From Chromera velia (Eukaryota; Sar; Chromeraceae), in assembly GCA_018398765.1 (NCBI GenBank), contig JAHBMJ010004464.1, positions 16,295-80,294 on the forward strand: 64,000 bases of DNA. Direction: 5' to 3'. Below are positions 46,023 through 56,469 of this stretch, piece by piece. The position numbers and the translations under genes were made by a program. Each line of letters starts with the position of its first letter. Position 1 is the stretch's first letter. The notes below the pieces were generated by a model that saw only the letters and a program-made list of their open reading frames with translations, had not been told where the DNA came from and did no database searches.

Positions 46023-47582
46023 TCTAACGCCTGATCCAGCGGCCTTGATCATCTTTCCAAGTGGTCTCAAGTTATGATTTTGCGTGCAATATTTACTGTG
46101 TCTAGCATGCTCCTAGGTATGCTCCGATTAAGCTTGAACTTGTTTGGATCCCGTTCCTGCAATTCTATATTTATTTATTTCTTTATGATTATAATCAATG
46201 TATTTAGTTCATTTCTTTTTCTTATCTCACTTCTTCTTTATTTCTAAAAATAATTATTCATTAAATCTTTCTAAATAAATCTATTTTCTTTAATTATTTT
46301 CTATCTTTCTTTTAGACTAAGTACTGTCTTTGTTTTTACTAGCTGATCAATAATTTAATTCATCTATATTTACTGAACTAATTTAATAATTTCCTTACTT
46401 TTAAACTGAGCCATTAGCGATTTCCTCTATGTATTTCTAAGAGTCTAAAGTGCAACGGAACACGTCCCCCTTTCTTAAGACCGCAGTCCCCGGCGGTTTA
46501 AAATAAAAGTGCAATCAACAACTGGTCTGGTGATTCAAGAAACTTGACTAGGAAACTTGAACAACCTACTGGAATAAAGCACTTCATAATGATGAGAACA
46601 TTGATCAACGCTAGCTGCATGCCAATCCACAGAGCAAAGCACTGTGACCACAAGGTAGGACAAGATTCATGCATGCAACCAAACTACCGGGGCAAAATTA
46701 TGAAGCTGCAGCGCAATCCAAACAGAACAAAGATGCACCCCACTGAGCAGCCGCATCCAACAAGAGATCGGCACTGCAACGGAACATGCAACCGACAGAA
46801 CATACGAAACGCAAAGCATACACAACGCTTCTTGAAACAACGAAACACACATCCCCCTTTCTTAAGCCTCTTTTGTAACGCCTTTGGCAGAAATCAGGAT
46901 CAACGACTTGCCTTTCTCTTTTTCCTTCTGACCAATCGTCGACGACCTTTCTTCAGGCCGAAAAGCTACTGACAAGACAAGAATTGGAAGAACTAACGAC
47001 CGGAAAATCTTTTCAACACACGAATGAGTAAGTCATCCACACTTTTTTACTTATTCTCTTTCCCATCTCACTCCCTCCATACGTACAAACACCCCACAAC
47101 AGAATGCGAGAAAGGCAGAAGAAGAGAAGACGGAGACGGAGGAGACAAGGAAGACCAGTGAACAAGCAAACACATTGTCAAGATTCAAAACGAGCCGATT
47201 CATCCTTCCAATCTCCCTCTCCGTTGACATGGCTTGACACAAGCAAACCCCTTTCCCCCCCTAGAGCAGGAAGAGAAGAACGGATTCACCATTCAGTGAC
47301 ATTCACTACTGCATAACAGCGGCAGCATCTCATGCTTCCGAAAGAGCAACAGAAGAGAACATGTCAAAACATGAAAAGAAAGAATAAAACTGTCCTTCAG
47401 GGCCCTCCCTCATCTACAGCAACCTCCTTATCATAAAAAAGACAGCATGACGGAGCAAAAGAAAGATGGTGAAAGAGAACAGGCGGGGAAAAGGAATCTG
47501 AAAAAAACCACAACGATCAGAGAAATGATTAATCGCTCAGACCTCTCCTCCAAGGTTGCAGATCGTGTCGTTCTCGTAGATT
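46023..47582. other. Gene-free region with one dispersed direct repeat
   Basis: No convincing gene. A CCCCCTTTCTTAAG-containing motif preceded by AACAC occurs at about 46458-46478 and again at about 46843-46866. The plus-strand ORF at 46544-46972 has composition-driven content only. The stretch 46150-46450 is AT-rich. Confidence 0.45.
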
Positions 47583-49499
47583 TCACTCTCCAATCCCGGT
47601 GTGAACGCTGGGCTTGAAAACGATCTTCTTGCCAGTCTTCTTGGCAATGTGGATCGAGGGCCTACTCATAGCAGGAGGAGCAGATGCGCTTGAGGCTGTG
47701 CTCTCTCGAGTCCTCTGACAGAGTTGGCAGAAATATCGACCCTCATCCTCCAGTTTGTCGAGGGTCTCAAAGGGCAGTACTTTCCTGAGGACCCCCACCC
47801 CCAGAGCTGGGTGGAATTGGTCCACAGGACACTCGTAAAACCCTGGAAGAGCCTGCATGTACACCCTCTGGTGGTTTGAGACCTGCCAGCCCAGCTGGAC
47901 TTGCCCAAGGGGGGTCTTCTACCCTGGTCTGAGAGGCAGCTCATCAAGAAACAGGCCCGGGCCTGGGTCAATCTCCCTGTCAGAGTTGATGGTGGGGAAG
48001 TCGAAGGGCGGAATCAGAGAAGGGTGAGGAGTCCCCGGTCTACTGACGGGACTGCCTCCCTGAAGAGCTTGTTCAAGACTGTATGCCTCCTGATCCTGTG
48101 CCTCTTGATCAAGGAGGGCCAGAGCTCCTCCGATGGTATTTATATCCGACTCATCGATGCCTTGACGCCACAGACGTGCACCCTCCTCCTCGTCCTTGTC
48201 GTTAATATTTGTATTCTCGTTCGTCTCGGTGGCGGTGATGGTGGCAGTCATGGCAATGATGCTTTCAGACTGCTGCCCAGTCTGCTTGTAGTAGGGGTAG
48301 TCAGGGGATCTGCAGGGGCCAGAGCTGCAGAAGTGCTGTGCCGGGTCGTACTCCTTATTCATCTCGTCCTTATCCTCCTCCTCTTCCTCCTCCTCATCGA
48401 TGTCTATCTCGGAGGGCTCGGACATGGGGCTGAGGACAGGAGACGCGATCACGGGATAGAGCACTGCTACTGCTCCTATATCCCCCTCCGGTGTAGAACT
48501 TGTCACAGCTGCTGCAGCAGCCGCTGCAGGAGGAGTAGATGCGGAAGAAGGAAGCGGAGGATGAACTTCATGTCCATCAAAATTGGAGTCGGAGGTGGAG
48601 GTCGCCTCGGGGTTGATGGCAGTGCTGACAAACGGCCGATCCACATATAGATGAGCAATTTCCGGCACCCCAGCCAGAAATGTTAGATATCCTGTCTGAG
48701 CATTCTCGGATGAATGGCCGATGGGAAGGGCGGGGGCGACGAAGTCCGCGTTCTTCCAAAGGAGGGGGGGCTTGCACGGGTCGGCGCACTCCTCAGCCAC
48801 TTTGTATACCCAGCCGAGCACCCCCTTCTTGAGGATCTCAATGGGCCGGGCCACCGTGGATGGCTTGCCATCCTTCATGGGAGGGCCTTGATACAGGATT
48901 CCCACGAAACCCTCGTCAGCGGCCTTGCTGTACGGGAGGTTGTAGAAGACTATGCAGCCCACCCCCTCATTTGTACAGCAGCCTTCGTGGTTGGTAATGA
49001 TCCAGTTTGGCTCAATGCGGAGATCCAGAGCTTTTAGAGCCTGTGTGACGTTGTTCGGGATACCACGGAAATCATACCCGTTATAGAGAGCCACCCCCGA
49101 CTCGACATTGAGCATGAAAATGTTATCCTCAGCCCTTACCACCACAATGGTGGTATGGCAGAACTCGATACAACCGACAACATAGCTGGTGGTATGTTTG
49201 TTCGCACCAGCCTTGTTCGCCTCGTACTTATGCTTGCACATCCTCTCCTGGAGGGCAATGAAGAAGTTGTGAGCATGCTCGTTCAGCCATGCTACGTTGA
49301 CCGTAGCCAATGCTATCAGGAGGCCGACTGGGAGGGAGACCCTCCAGATATCGAAGAAGGTGAATGAATTCCACCCGACGCGGTGAACATTCACGATCTT
49401 TGAAACCGTCGAAGAGTCGAATGACTTCAATATGTCAAACTTTTAAGGCAGGCTTGCCGTTTCGATCGAAGATGATTGCCTCTCTCTGTTCTTACTCAT
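47583..49499 (-). pseudogene. Unrecognised 639-codon ORF with two in-frame stops
   Basis: One frame runs from ATG at 49499 to TGA at 47583, interrupted by TAA at 49443-49445 (codon 19) and TAG at 47919-47921 (codon 527). The central 507 codons are uninterrupted. Residues near the N-terminus include a possible membrane segment (FFDIWRVSLPVGLLIALATV). The middle is a mixed globular region (YVVGCIEFCHTTIVVVRAED, ARPIEILKKGVLGWVYKV) with several Cys. Then comes an Ala run and an acidic run (IDIDEEEEEEEDKDE). The last 100 codons carry a possible CxxC (RYFCQLCQRTRE) and a basic tail. The frame is kept across both stops, which argues for one former gene. Family unknown. A short intron removing either stop is possible but I found no phase-correct junction. 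Confidence 0.55.
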
Positions 49500-50402
49500 G
49501 GTTCTTGACCAATCTATAGAATTCTAAAGGGAGGAACTGATTGAGGTATCTCTCTGCCTCCTGGCCCAGATGTCTGGCATCGGTCTGCCAGTGATAGTCC
49601 AAGCTGCGGCTGGGGTGGGTGGGCATTTCTCAAAAGAAGACGAAGAATGTGGAGGATGGCTTTGCAACACAATTTTAAAAAGAACAGAAGAGGCCTTTCA
49701 AGCTGCTGAACTACGCTACTCTGAATCCAATGAGCTTTGAGTATGAGAGAACAACTTCACATCAACAAACTGGGAGGTTGGGTTGGCTTGACCTTTCAGC
49801 GATCTGGCGGATTTTTTTGACATGCAGATCTGTTTTCTACATGCTATCTGGTTTTTCGGACCTTTTTAAGCGTCCTTTTCATCGGACAACACCTGTGTGT
49901 CCGATGCATTGGACGGACCCCAGAAGGCATTTTCTGCATGTTTTTGCCGTGATATACCTTTCTGATTTATTAGTGCCTTTTTTCTGAATCCTCTAAGGCT
50001 GCGACGCGAACGTTGTGGTTGGATTTAATATTTATGGGGGACGACTGGGGCCTTTCTATATATTTTCTGAACTGCCCTCGCACGTTGCTTGGCATGCGAT
50101 GTATTTGTGCATGCAGTTGACTTCAAAAGCTCACGCGAACTCTTTCTGGCAGCCTCTTGTTCTGTTTTATCTTCCACTTCTTTACTCAGTCAGATTTGGT
50201 TGTATGGACCGGGTTGCCTTTTGTGTTCAATTGCCTTCTGTTTGGTTGTTTTCTTTCTCTGGAGCCTTATTTCTCTGCTGGTGCTCTGTGGAGGAACTTC
50301 CATGGCTTGAAATCTTTGGAACGGCTGGCTTCTCTGTCTGCAGGTTTATGCGTATTCATGACCCTCCTCCCGCAGAGTGCAGACAGGATTTTTGGAGTTT
50401 CT
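49500..50402. other. Gene-free region
   Basis: No exon with convincing composition. The plus-strand ORF at 50015-50668 is Phe/Leu/Cys-rich and runs into the tandem repeat to its right; I take it as chance. Confidence 0.4.
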
Positions 50403-50540
50403 GGAGAAGAGGGTGTCCCCTTTCTCAGCTAGCCCCAAGAAGAGGGTGTCCCCCTTTCTCAGCTGTCCCAGAGGAGAAGGTGTTCCCTTCTTTCAGCTGT
50501 CTCAGAGGAGAAAGTGTCCCTTTCCCTCAGCTGGCCCCCC
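50403..50540. repeat. About 40-bp tandem repeat, four diverged copies
   Basis: Four copies of AGAAGAGGGTGTCCC-like sequence followed by TTTCTCAGCT. Between-copy changes are mostly transitions. Confidence 0.85.
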
Positions 50541-51129
50541 TAAATTTCGGTAAAGAGAAAATTTCTTGGATTTTTTCAGTTATCCTAGGCATCAATGCGC
50601 CACCCCTTCGAACCCCTCGTGAGGAAACACAATTTCCAGGGTTTTTGGTTTTTGCTCTGTACTTGTAGCTGGCAGTGTTCTTTAGGTTCTCGGTTCACGT
50701 TTCTGACCTCTGTTTCAAGTTGTCTCTGCAAGCATCTCATTTGTACATCTGGAGTTAGTATTCAGCCCCCCCCAATCTATGTTAGAGCAGCTCATTGGAT
50801 GTCTGTTATGCAAACAGTGGTGGTCGATAAGCTGAGCACTGTGTGTTTTTACTATGCTTCGCCCTCTCTTTGCATGGTTGCAAGTGAAACAGCTGTGGTT
50901 TGAGATGGTGTTCGTGGTGTTCGAGTCCCTTCTCTCCAACTTCTAGCTATCAAGGTCAGTGGCTCTCTTATTGGATCGGCCAGATATACGGGATCGAACC
51001 GCTTCTGCCGTCCTGATCAGATTTGGTGGGGCGCATCTCTCTCTTCTTGCCAGTCCTATTGATTGTTCTGTCTATGGTGCCTCGCTTCAGACTCTCTGCA
51101 CTTGAGTCTGGGATTTCTATTTGGATTGG

Positions 51130-51660
51130 CCAGCCTAAAGCCCTACCAGACCCTCGACAGACACCTAACGCATCCTTCCCAGACCTCTAGCATACCTCCA
51201 CTCCGCCATTGAGAAACCATAAACAGACATCCAAGCCAGACTTCAATCAGTCATATTCCAATCTGACCCCTGTCACACCACTATCAGACCCCCGTCAGAC
51301 CTTTATCAGACCCCATGTCAGAGCTCTATCAGACCCCCATCAGACTCCCATCAGACCCCTACCACACCACTATCAACTGTTAGATCCCCGTCAGACTTCT
51401 TTCAAACTTCCGTCAGACTCCTTTCAGACTCCCATCAGACTCCCGACAGACCCTCATCAACCTCCCATCAGACCCCCTTCAGACCCTCGTCAAAGTGGTA
51501 TCACACTCCCATCAGACACCCATAAGAGCCCATGAGCCCCTTGGCAGACCCCTATCAAACTGCCGCTTAACCGCCTTCAGATGCCTATCAGAACCCCTTC
51601 AGGCCCCCACCAGAACCTTTGTCATACCCTTTGACCCCAGACTCTCGCCAGACCTGTATT
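51130..51660. repeat. CAGACCC-type degenerate short-period array
   Basis: Dozens of CAGACCCC(A/T)ATCAGACTCC-type units of about 10-20 bp. Similar pyrimidine-rich AGACC arrays occur at about 58750-59330 and 62390-62660. ORFs across it are artefacts of low complexity. The stretch 51660-52712 right of it holds no clear gene, only two direct copies of GCCTGCCGGGCCCA near 52473 and 52530. Confidence 0.8.
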
Positions 51661-52712
51661 ACAAGTCCAACAGACCGTCAACCAACTTACATGCCTCAAC
51701 GCTCTCCATTTGCCAACTGGACAGTCTGTCTGTATATACAGCTACCTGTTTGTTTCCTATTTTTGTACACCTTGATCAGCTGCAGAGAAGGCCCGGAAAG
51801 CTCTATTTGACTGAGCTGACTGACCCGTTTGACATACACGTTGCTACTGTCCTTCGAGTTCTCATCAGTAGCAGTTTCCTGCACATTAGCACGCACGATG
51901 AAGTACAAGAACTGTTTCTCTTTGAACCCTTTCTCTTTGACCTGCAAGAAGATACTTAGGGCACCGGCTGTCAAACGGAAAAAGATAACCGGGAGTCTAA
52001 GGACGACGACCTCCGTTTGCCCTGAGGTAGAAAAGCAGACAGCTTGCTATCTTTGACATTGTGTATGCCTGACCTTCATTAAGAAACACTGGCTGGTCAT
52101 TATACATGATAGAGTTCCCATATCAGGACTTGTTTTGAGAGAAGGCCTCCGGCGAGCTCTATTCATATATACCGCCGGCAGCAAACCAATTAGATGGAAA
52201 AGCTGTAAGTAAAGGTAAGTGAATACAGCAGATGTGGGAACAGAGTCCTAACTGCGGTAAAGATTTATGTAGATGGAAGCAATACCGTAAGCATAAGTAG
52301 CCAAGGCGGCGCGAACAGCTTTAGAAGTATGAAGGTGATCGATAGACTCTCCAACAAATATTTTTGCATGTACAATATTTAAATAGGAACATGAGATCTA
52401 CGTACGTAGATGCAGCAGAGCATGGTGTATTGGTGCATGCATACCCAAGGCATGCGGCCTGACCACATCCGCCTGCCGGGCCCAAATGTGTCCGCCGCAT
52501 GCGACCTGATGAGTAGTACATCGGCCTGCCGGGCCCAGATCTGTCCGGGCTGCTGGTGTGCACCGCATACGGTCGGCCTGACGGGGCTTTTCACGGAGGA
52601 CAGAGCAGAACGATCGGCCTTCTTATACGTATGGGCCAAGAAAAACCACAGTTCCCAGAAACGTTGTAAAGTTGCTTGCATCCCATGGCATCTTTCTTCA
52701 AAACGCGAAACG

Positions 52713-55700
52713 ATGACGTCGTGGGAGCAACAGGAAACCTACGGGGTGAGTCCGTCAGTTTCATGCTAACGCTCTCTCTTGTGGACTGAAAAAACTTATG
52801 GTTACGTGTTTTCTCTGCAGAAGCTTTTTTACAGGGTCTCGAGAAGGAATGATATATTCCCGATCCTGGACAACAAGCGAGCGACCATCGATATTGACCA
52901 TGTGAAGGTGGGCCGTCCGTTTTGGAGCTCCCAGGATTGACCCGGCCTTTACTGCCTATACGACAGACGCTGTTTATTTGCTGGTATATATGCAGGACGG
53001 GAAAACTTTGCTTATGATCGCACTGGCGTGTAACGACATCTACACAATCACGTTACTTCTAAAGGAGGGGGCAAGCGTTTCCACTCAAGGGGTCCGTCAG
53101 TAGCTCACGCTATCAGACGAGCGGGAAACAAACGATGTCTGCCTAATATATGTCTGTTTGCAGGGGAGAGGCATGACCGCCCTCATGTACGCTGCAAAAA
53201 GTCGTAAAGCTGCACAGCATCTTCCAAAGCTGATTTAGCACGCACAAGCCCAAGGGCAACCTGACGTTATCGGGATCCAAGACGAGGTTGGTCTTATTGT
53301 CCAGCTGACCGTCTCCAACAAACAGCCCAGAAGACTTACTTCCAGTAGAGCACACTTTGCTTGATTCCTGTTTGTTTTTTGCAGCATGGTTGGACTGCTG
53401 TGCATTATGCGGTTTCCGCTAACTCCGTTGACGCCGTTGAGGCTCTTGTCGGTGCATGGGCTGGTGCTGTGAACGTGCAGGACACCGAGGTCAGCCCAAG
53501 CTCTGTCTGCACTTGTGTCGTTGTCCGCCTTCCGTTTGTCTATCCATTTTTCTGCGTTTTTGTGCTTCCGCCGCTCTCGTCTATTTGTCTCTCTGTCTGC
53601 CTGAGGGAGGTATGAATGAAGCAGCTAGGCCAATTAAGGATTCAAAGAGTACTTCATTTTCTTGGTTTCTTTTTGTCTGTTTGAATGAGTGTTGGATGCA
53701 GAGGGGCGAGACGCCTCTGATGCAGGCAATCCGGACGAAAAAAACTGAGATTGCGAAGTTTTTGGCACCTCTCATAGACCTTCAACTTCAAAACACGGTG
53801 GGTACCTTTTTTTCCTCCCCTGTTGTTTTGTCTGCTCCTGAAAGTGTTTGAAGTACCTCTCTGTCGACTGTTTGCAGAACGGCTGGAGCGCGCTTATGAT
53901 TGCTGCAGCAACAAAAAACCTGGCCGTTGTCGACATGCTTCTGGAGGTCTGCACCGGGCTTGCGGAGATGGTCGACCTGCAAGATAAGGTAAGCAAAGGG
54001 CGAAGCTGCCTTTCTTTTAGCATAATTCAGAAACCATGCCCCAACCGGAAAATCGTTCCCTTCTTGTATATGTGCAGGAGAGACGGACAGCACTGATGCT
54101 GGCAGCTGCAAATCGCAGCACAAACATCATGGAGACGCTAAAAGACACCGGTGGCGCTTGTCAGGATCTGCAAAACTTGGTCAGTGTAGTCTGTCGGTCT
54201 TTAGTACGCGTCTGGGTTGTCAAATTGTTATAGAAAGCCATACATATCCATCGGCATGTTGTTTGCAGCGGGGTCAAATGGCTAACGAGATCCTGGTAGA
54301 AGCGCGCAGGGCGCATCATGCACAGCATCGCCGTGATGATTCTTCTGGAGCGGCAGCAAGCGACTACTCTAGTCCCGACGACCGACCAGTCTTTGAACAG
54401 GATGCTGCCCAGCATCAGGATGCTTCCCCTCCCGCCATTTTCGAAGAGGCTCCCTTTGTTCAACGTGAGAATGCCTCCCAGTCTACCCTTGATGAACAGA
54501 GCAGAGAGGAGGCCCCCCCAGCCGCACGTCCTTCTGCCATCGATGAAGAGCAGGCCCCTGCTGCTCCACGTCAGGATGCCCGCCTTTTCGCCCTCGATGA
54601 AGAGCAGGCCCCTGCTGCTCCACGTCAGAACGCCCCCCATTCCCTTCTCGATGAAGAGCACGCCCCTGCTGCTCCACGTTAGGATGCCTGCCTTCCCGCT
54701 CTCGATGAAGAGGAGGCCCCTGCTTCCGCACGTCAGAACGCCCCCCATTCCCCTCTTGATGAAGAGGAGGCCCCTGCTTCCGCACGTCAGGATGCCCGCC
54801 TTTCCGCTCTCGATGAAGAGCAGGCCCCTGCTGCTCCACGTCAGGATGCCCGCCTTTCTGCCCTCGATAAAGAGCAGGCCTCTGCTGCTCCACGTCAGAA
54901 CGCCCCCCATTCCCCTCTCGATGAAGAGCACGCCCCTGCTGCTCCACGTCAGGACGCCTGCCTTCCTGCTCTCGATGAAGAGGAGGCCCCTGCTTCCACA
55001 CGTCAGAACGCCCCCCATTCCCCTCTCGATGAAGAGGAGGCCCCTGCTTCCACACGTCAGGATGCCCGCCTTTCCGCTCTCGATGAAGAGCAGGCCTCTG
55101 CTGCTCCACATCAGGATGCCCGCCTTTCCGCCCTCGATGAAGAGCAGGCCCCTGCTGCTCCACGTCAGAACGCCCCCCATTCCCCTCTCGATGAAGAGCA
55201 TGCCCCTGCTGCTCCACGTCAGGACGCCTGCCTTCCCGCTCTCGATGAAGAGGAAGCCCCTGCTTCCGCACGTCAGGATGCCCGCCTTTCCGCTCTCGAT
55301 GAAGAGGCGGCCTCTTCTGCCGACAAACACCTGGATGACAGACCTTCTGCCCAACAGACCAACAAGTCAGTAAGCAGAATTTTTGTCTTCCTACGTTTGA
55401 CTGTTGGTATTCTTCCTTGTATATCTGGTATACTTTGATTCTACTGCTGCAGCAGCAACGGCCATTCCCCGCCTGCCGAACGAGTGCGCCGCTGACGACG
55501 TTCTTCATCGGAGTCCCCGTCTCACGACCGCAGGCGCCGAAGAACAAATGAAGTGGCAAATGCCCCGTCACAGCGAGCACAGCAGCAGTCCAATGATGGA
55601 ACAGCGGATGTCGTCATGGCGGCGCCGCCGCCGGCTGCTAGTACGGAAGACGGGAACGGAAGACAGTCGGCAAACAACGCCCAGCAGCGGAAGAAGAAGG

Positions 55701-56215
55701 TGGTCTTCACGGGGCAGATGACATACAGTATAGTGAGCATTCTTCGACAGCAGGAGGGATGGAGAAAGGACAGGGCACACGGGTTCTGCGACCGAAGCTT
55801 CTGCGACTGGGTCCAACAGAAGCTATAGAAAGATCTGGGGGTTACGGTAATGGCTGAGCAGGTGAAAAACTTTGTTAAGCGAAACTTTGGCCAGAAGGGC
55901 CTCGAGACGACCAATTTCAAGGTCATGCACCGCTCCAGCAGACCCGTCATCTGCACCGGATGGGAAGCATGGGAGAAGTTTCTCACTCACCATGCACGGC
56001 ACATTGAGAGCGACCCTACCTACAAACCCAAGATGTCCTACTTTGATCACGACGACGACGAAATGAACGGTCAGGCTGCAAGTGTATTTGCGATGCAGTC
56101 GACGGGAAAATGCATGCAAGTGCTCAACCTCGCTGTAACAGATCTGATCGTAGATTTGCGTTTGCATCTCTGTGTGTGCAGATGCTGCTGCGTCGTAAAC
56201 CTCGCTCGAACGTAA
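52713..56215 (+). pseudogene. Ankyrin-repeat / 54-bp-repeat / Myb-SANT-like gene with in-frame stops
   Basis: Exons joined in phase: 52713-52745 (ATG, MTSWEQQETYG), 52821-52907, 52996-53091, 53164-53286, 53385-53489, 53702-53797, 53878-53988, 54078-54179, 54269-55365, 55453 to about 56215. Exons 3-8 each encode one ankyrin repeat (DGKTLLMIALACNDIYTITL, HGWTAVHYAVSANSVDAVEA, NGWSALMIAAATKNLAVVDM). The next exon is a 54-bp tandem array, and the last encodes a Myb/SANT-like DNA-binding domain (KKKVVFTGQMTYSIVSILRQ ... MAEQVKNFVKRNFG ... WEAWEKFLTHHARHIESDP). Stops in the otherwise unbroken frame: TAG 53236-53238, TAG 54680-54682, TGA 55493-55495, TAG 55826-55828. Ankyrins bind proteins and the Myb-like part DNA, so a regulator or transposon-related DNA binder is inferred. 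It is either a recent pseudogene or needs recoding. Confidence 0.75.
54530..55330 (+). repeat. 54-bp (18-codon) tandem array, about 15 copies
   Basis: GATGAAGAG recurs every 54 bp from 54542. The reading-frame unit is DEEQAPAAPRQDARLSAL with variants. No indels occur, and differences between units are almost all transitions. One unit has TAG where the sister units have CAG (54680-54682). Several frames on both strands stay open across the array because of the unit's composition and length. Confidence 0.95.
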
Positions 56216-56469
56216 ACGACTGCCGCCGTGGATCGGGTCGTATAGCGTACGTTGCCTTCACTGACACATGAAAAACGTTTTCTTTACAGACTGAGTTTGT
56301 GCCCTGACTTCCGGTGTCTGGAGCTATGATTATGACGTCCACATTTTTACAGTTTCTGTTGGGTTTAAAAAATTTCAGTCAAAAAAAAAATCTTTTTATT
56401 GAAGTTTTATTTATTCCCAGCTAGGATAGCTCTACTGGTATTATAAACCCCCCCCCCAAAAAAATAAAC
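56216..56469. other. Short intergenic region
   Basis: AT-rich with A and C homopolymers (CCCCCCCCC followed by AAAAAAA at 56447-56465) immediately left of the next ATG. No other feature seen. Confidence 0.5.

Noticed and set aside
46544-46972. Plus-strand ORF of 142 codons
   Set aside because: No motif, no splice support, atypical composition; more likely chance in repeat-derived DNA.
50015-50668. Plus-strand ORF of 217 codons with hydrophobic stretches
   Set aside because: Its second half is made of a tandem repeat and the first half has no domain or splice context.
54530-55330. CRISPR-like regular array
   Set aside because: Units are contiguous without spacers, they are protein-coding and the genome is eukaryotic.
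54161-55580. Long ORFs of 350-400 codons on the minus strand and in another plus frame across the 54-bp array
   Set aside because: They are by-products of a stop-free 54-bp unit whose length is a multiple of three. The plus frame linked by splice phases to the ankyrin and Myb exons is the credible one.
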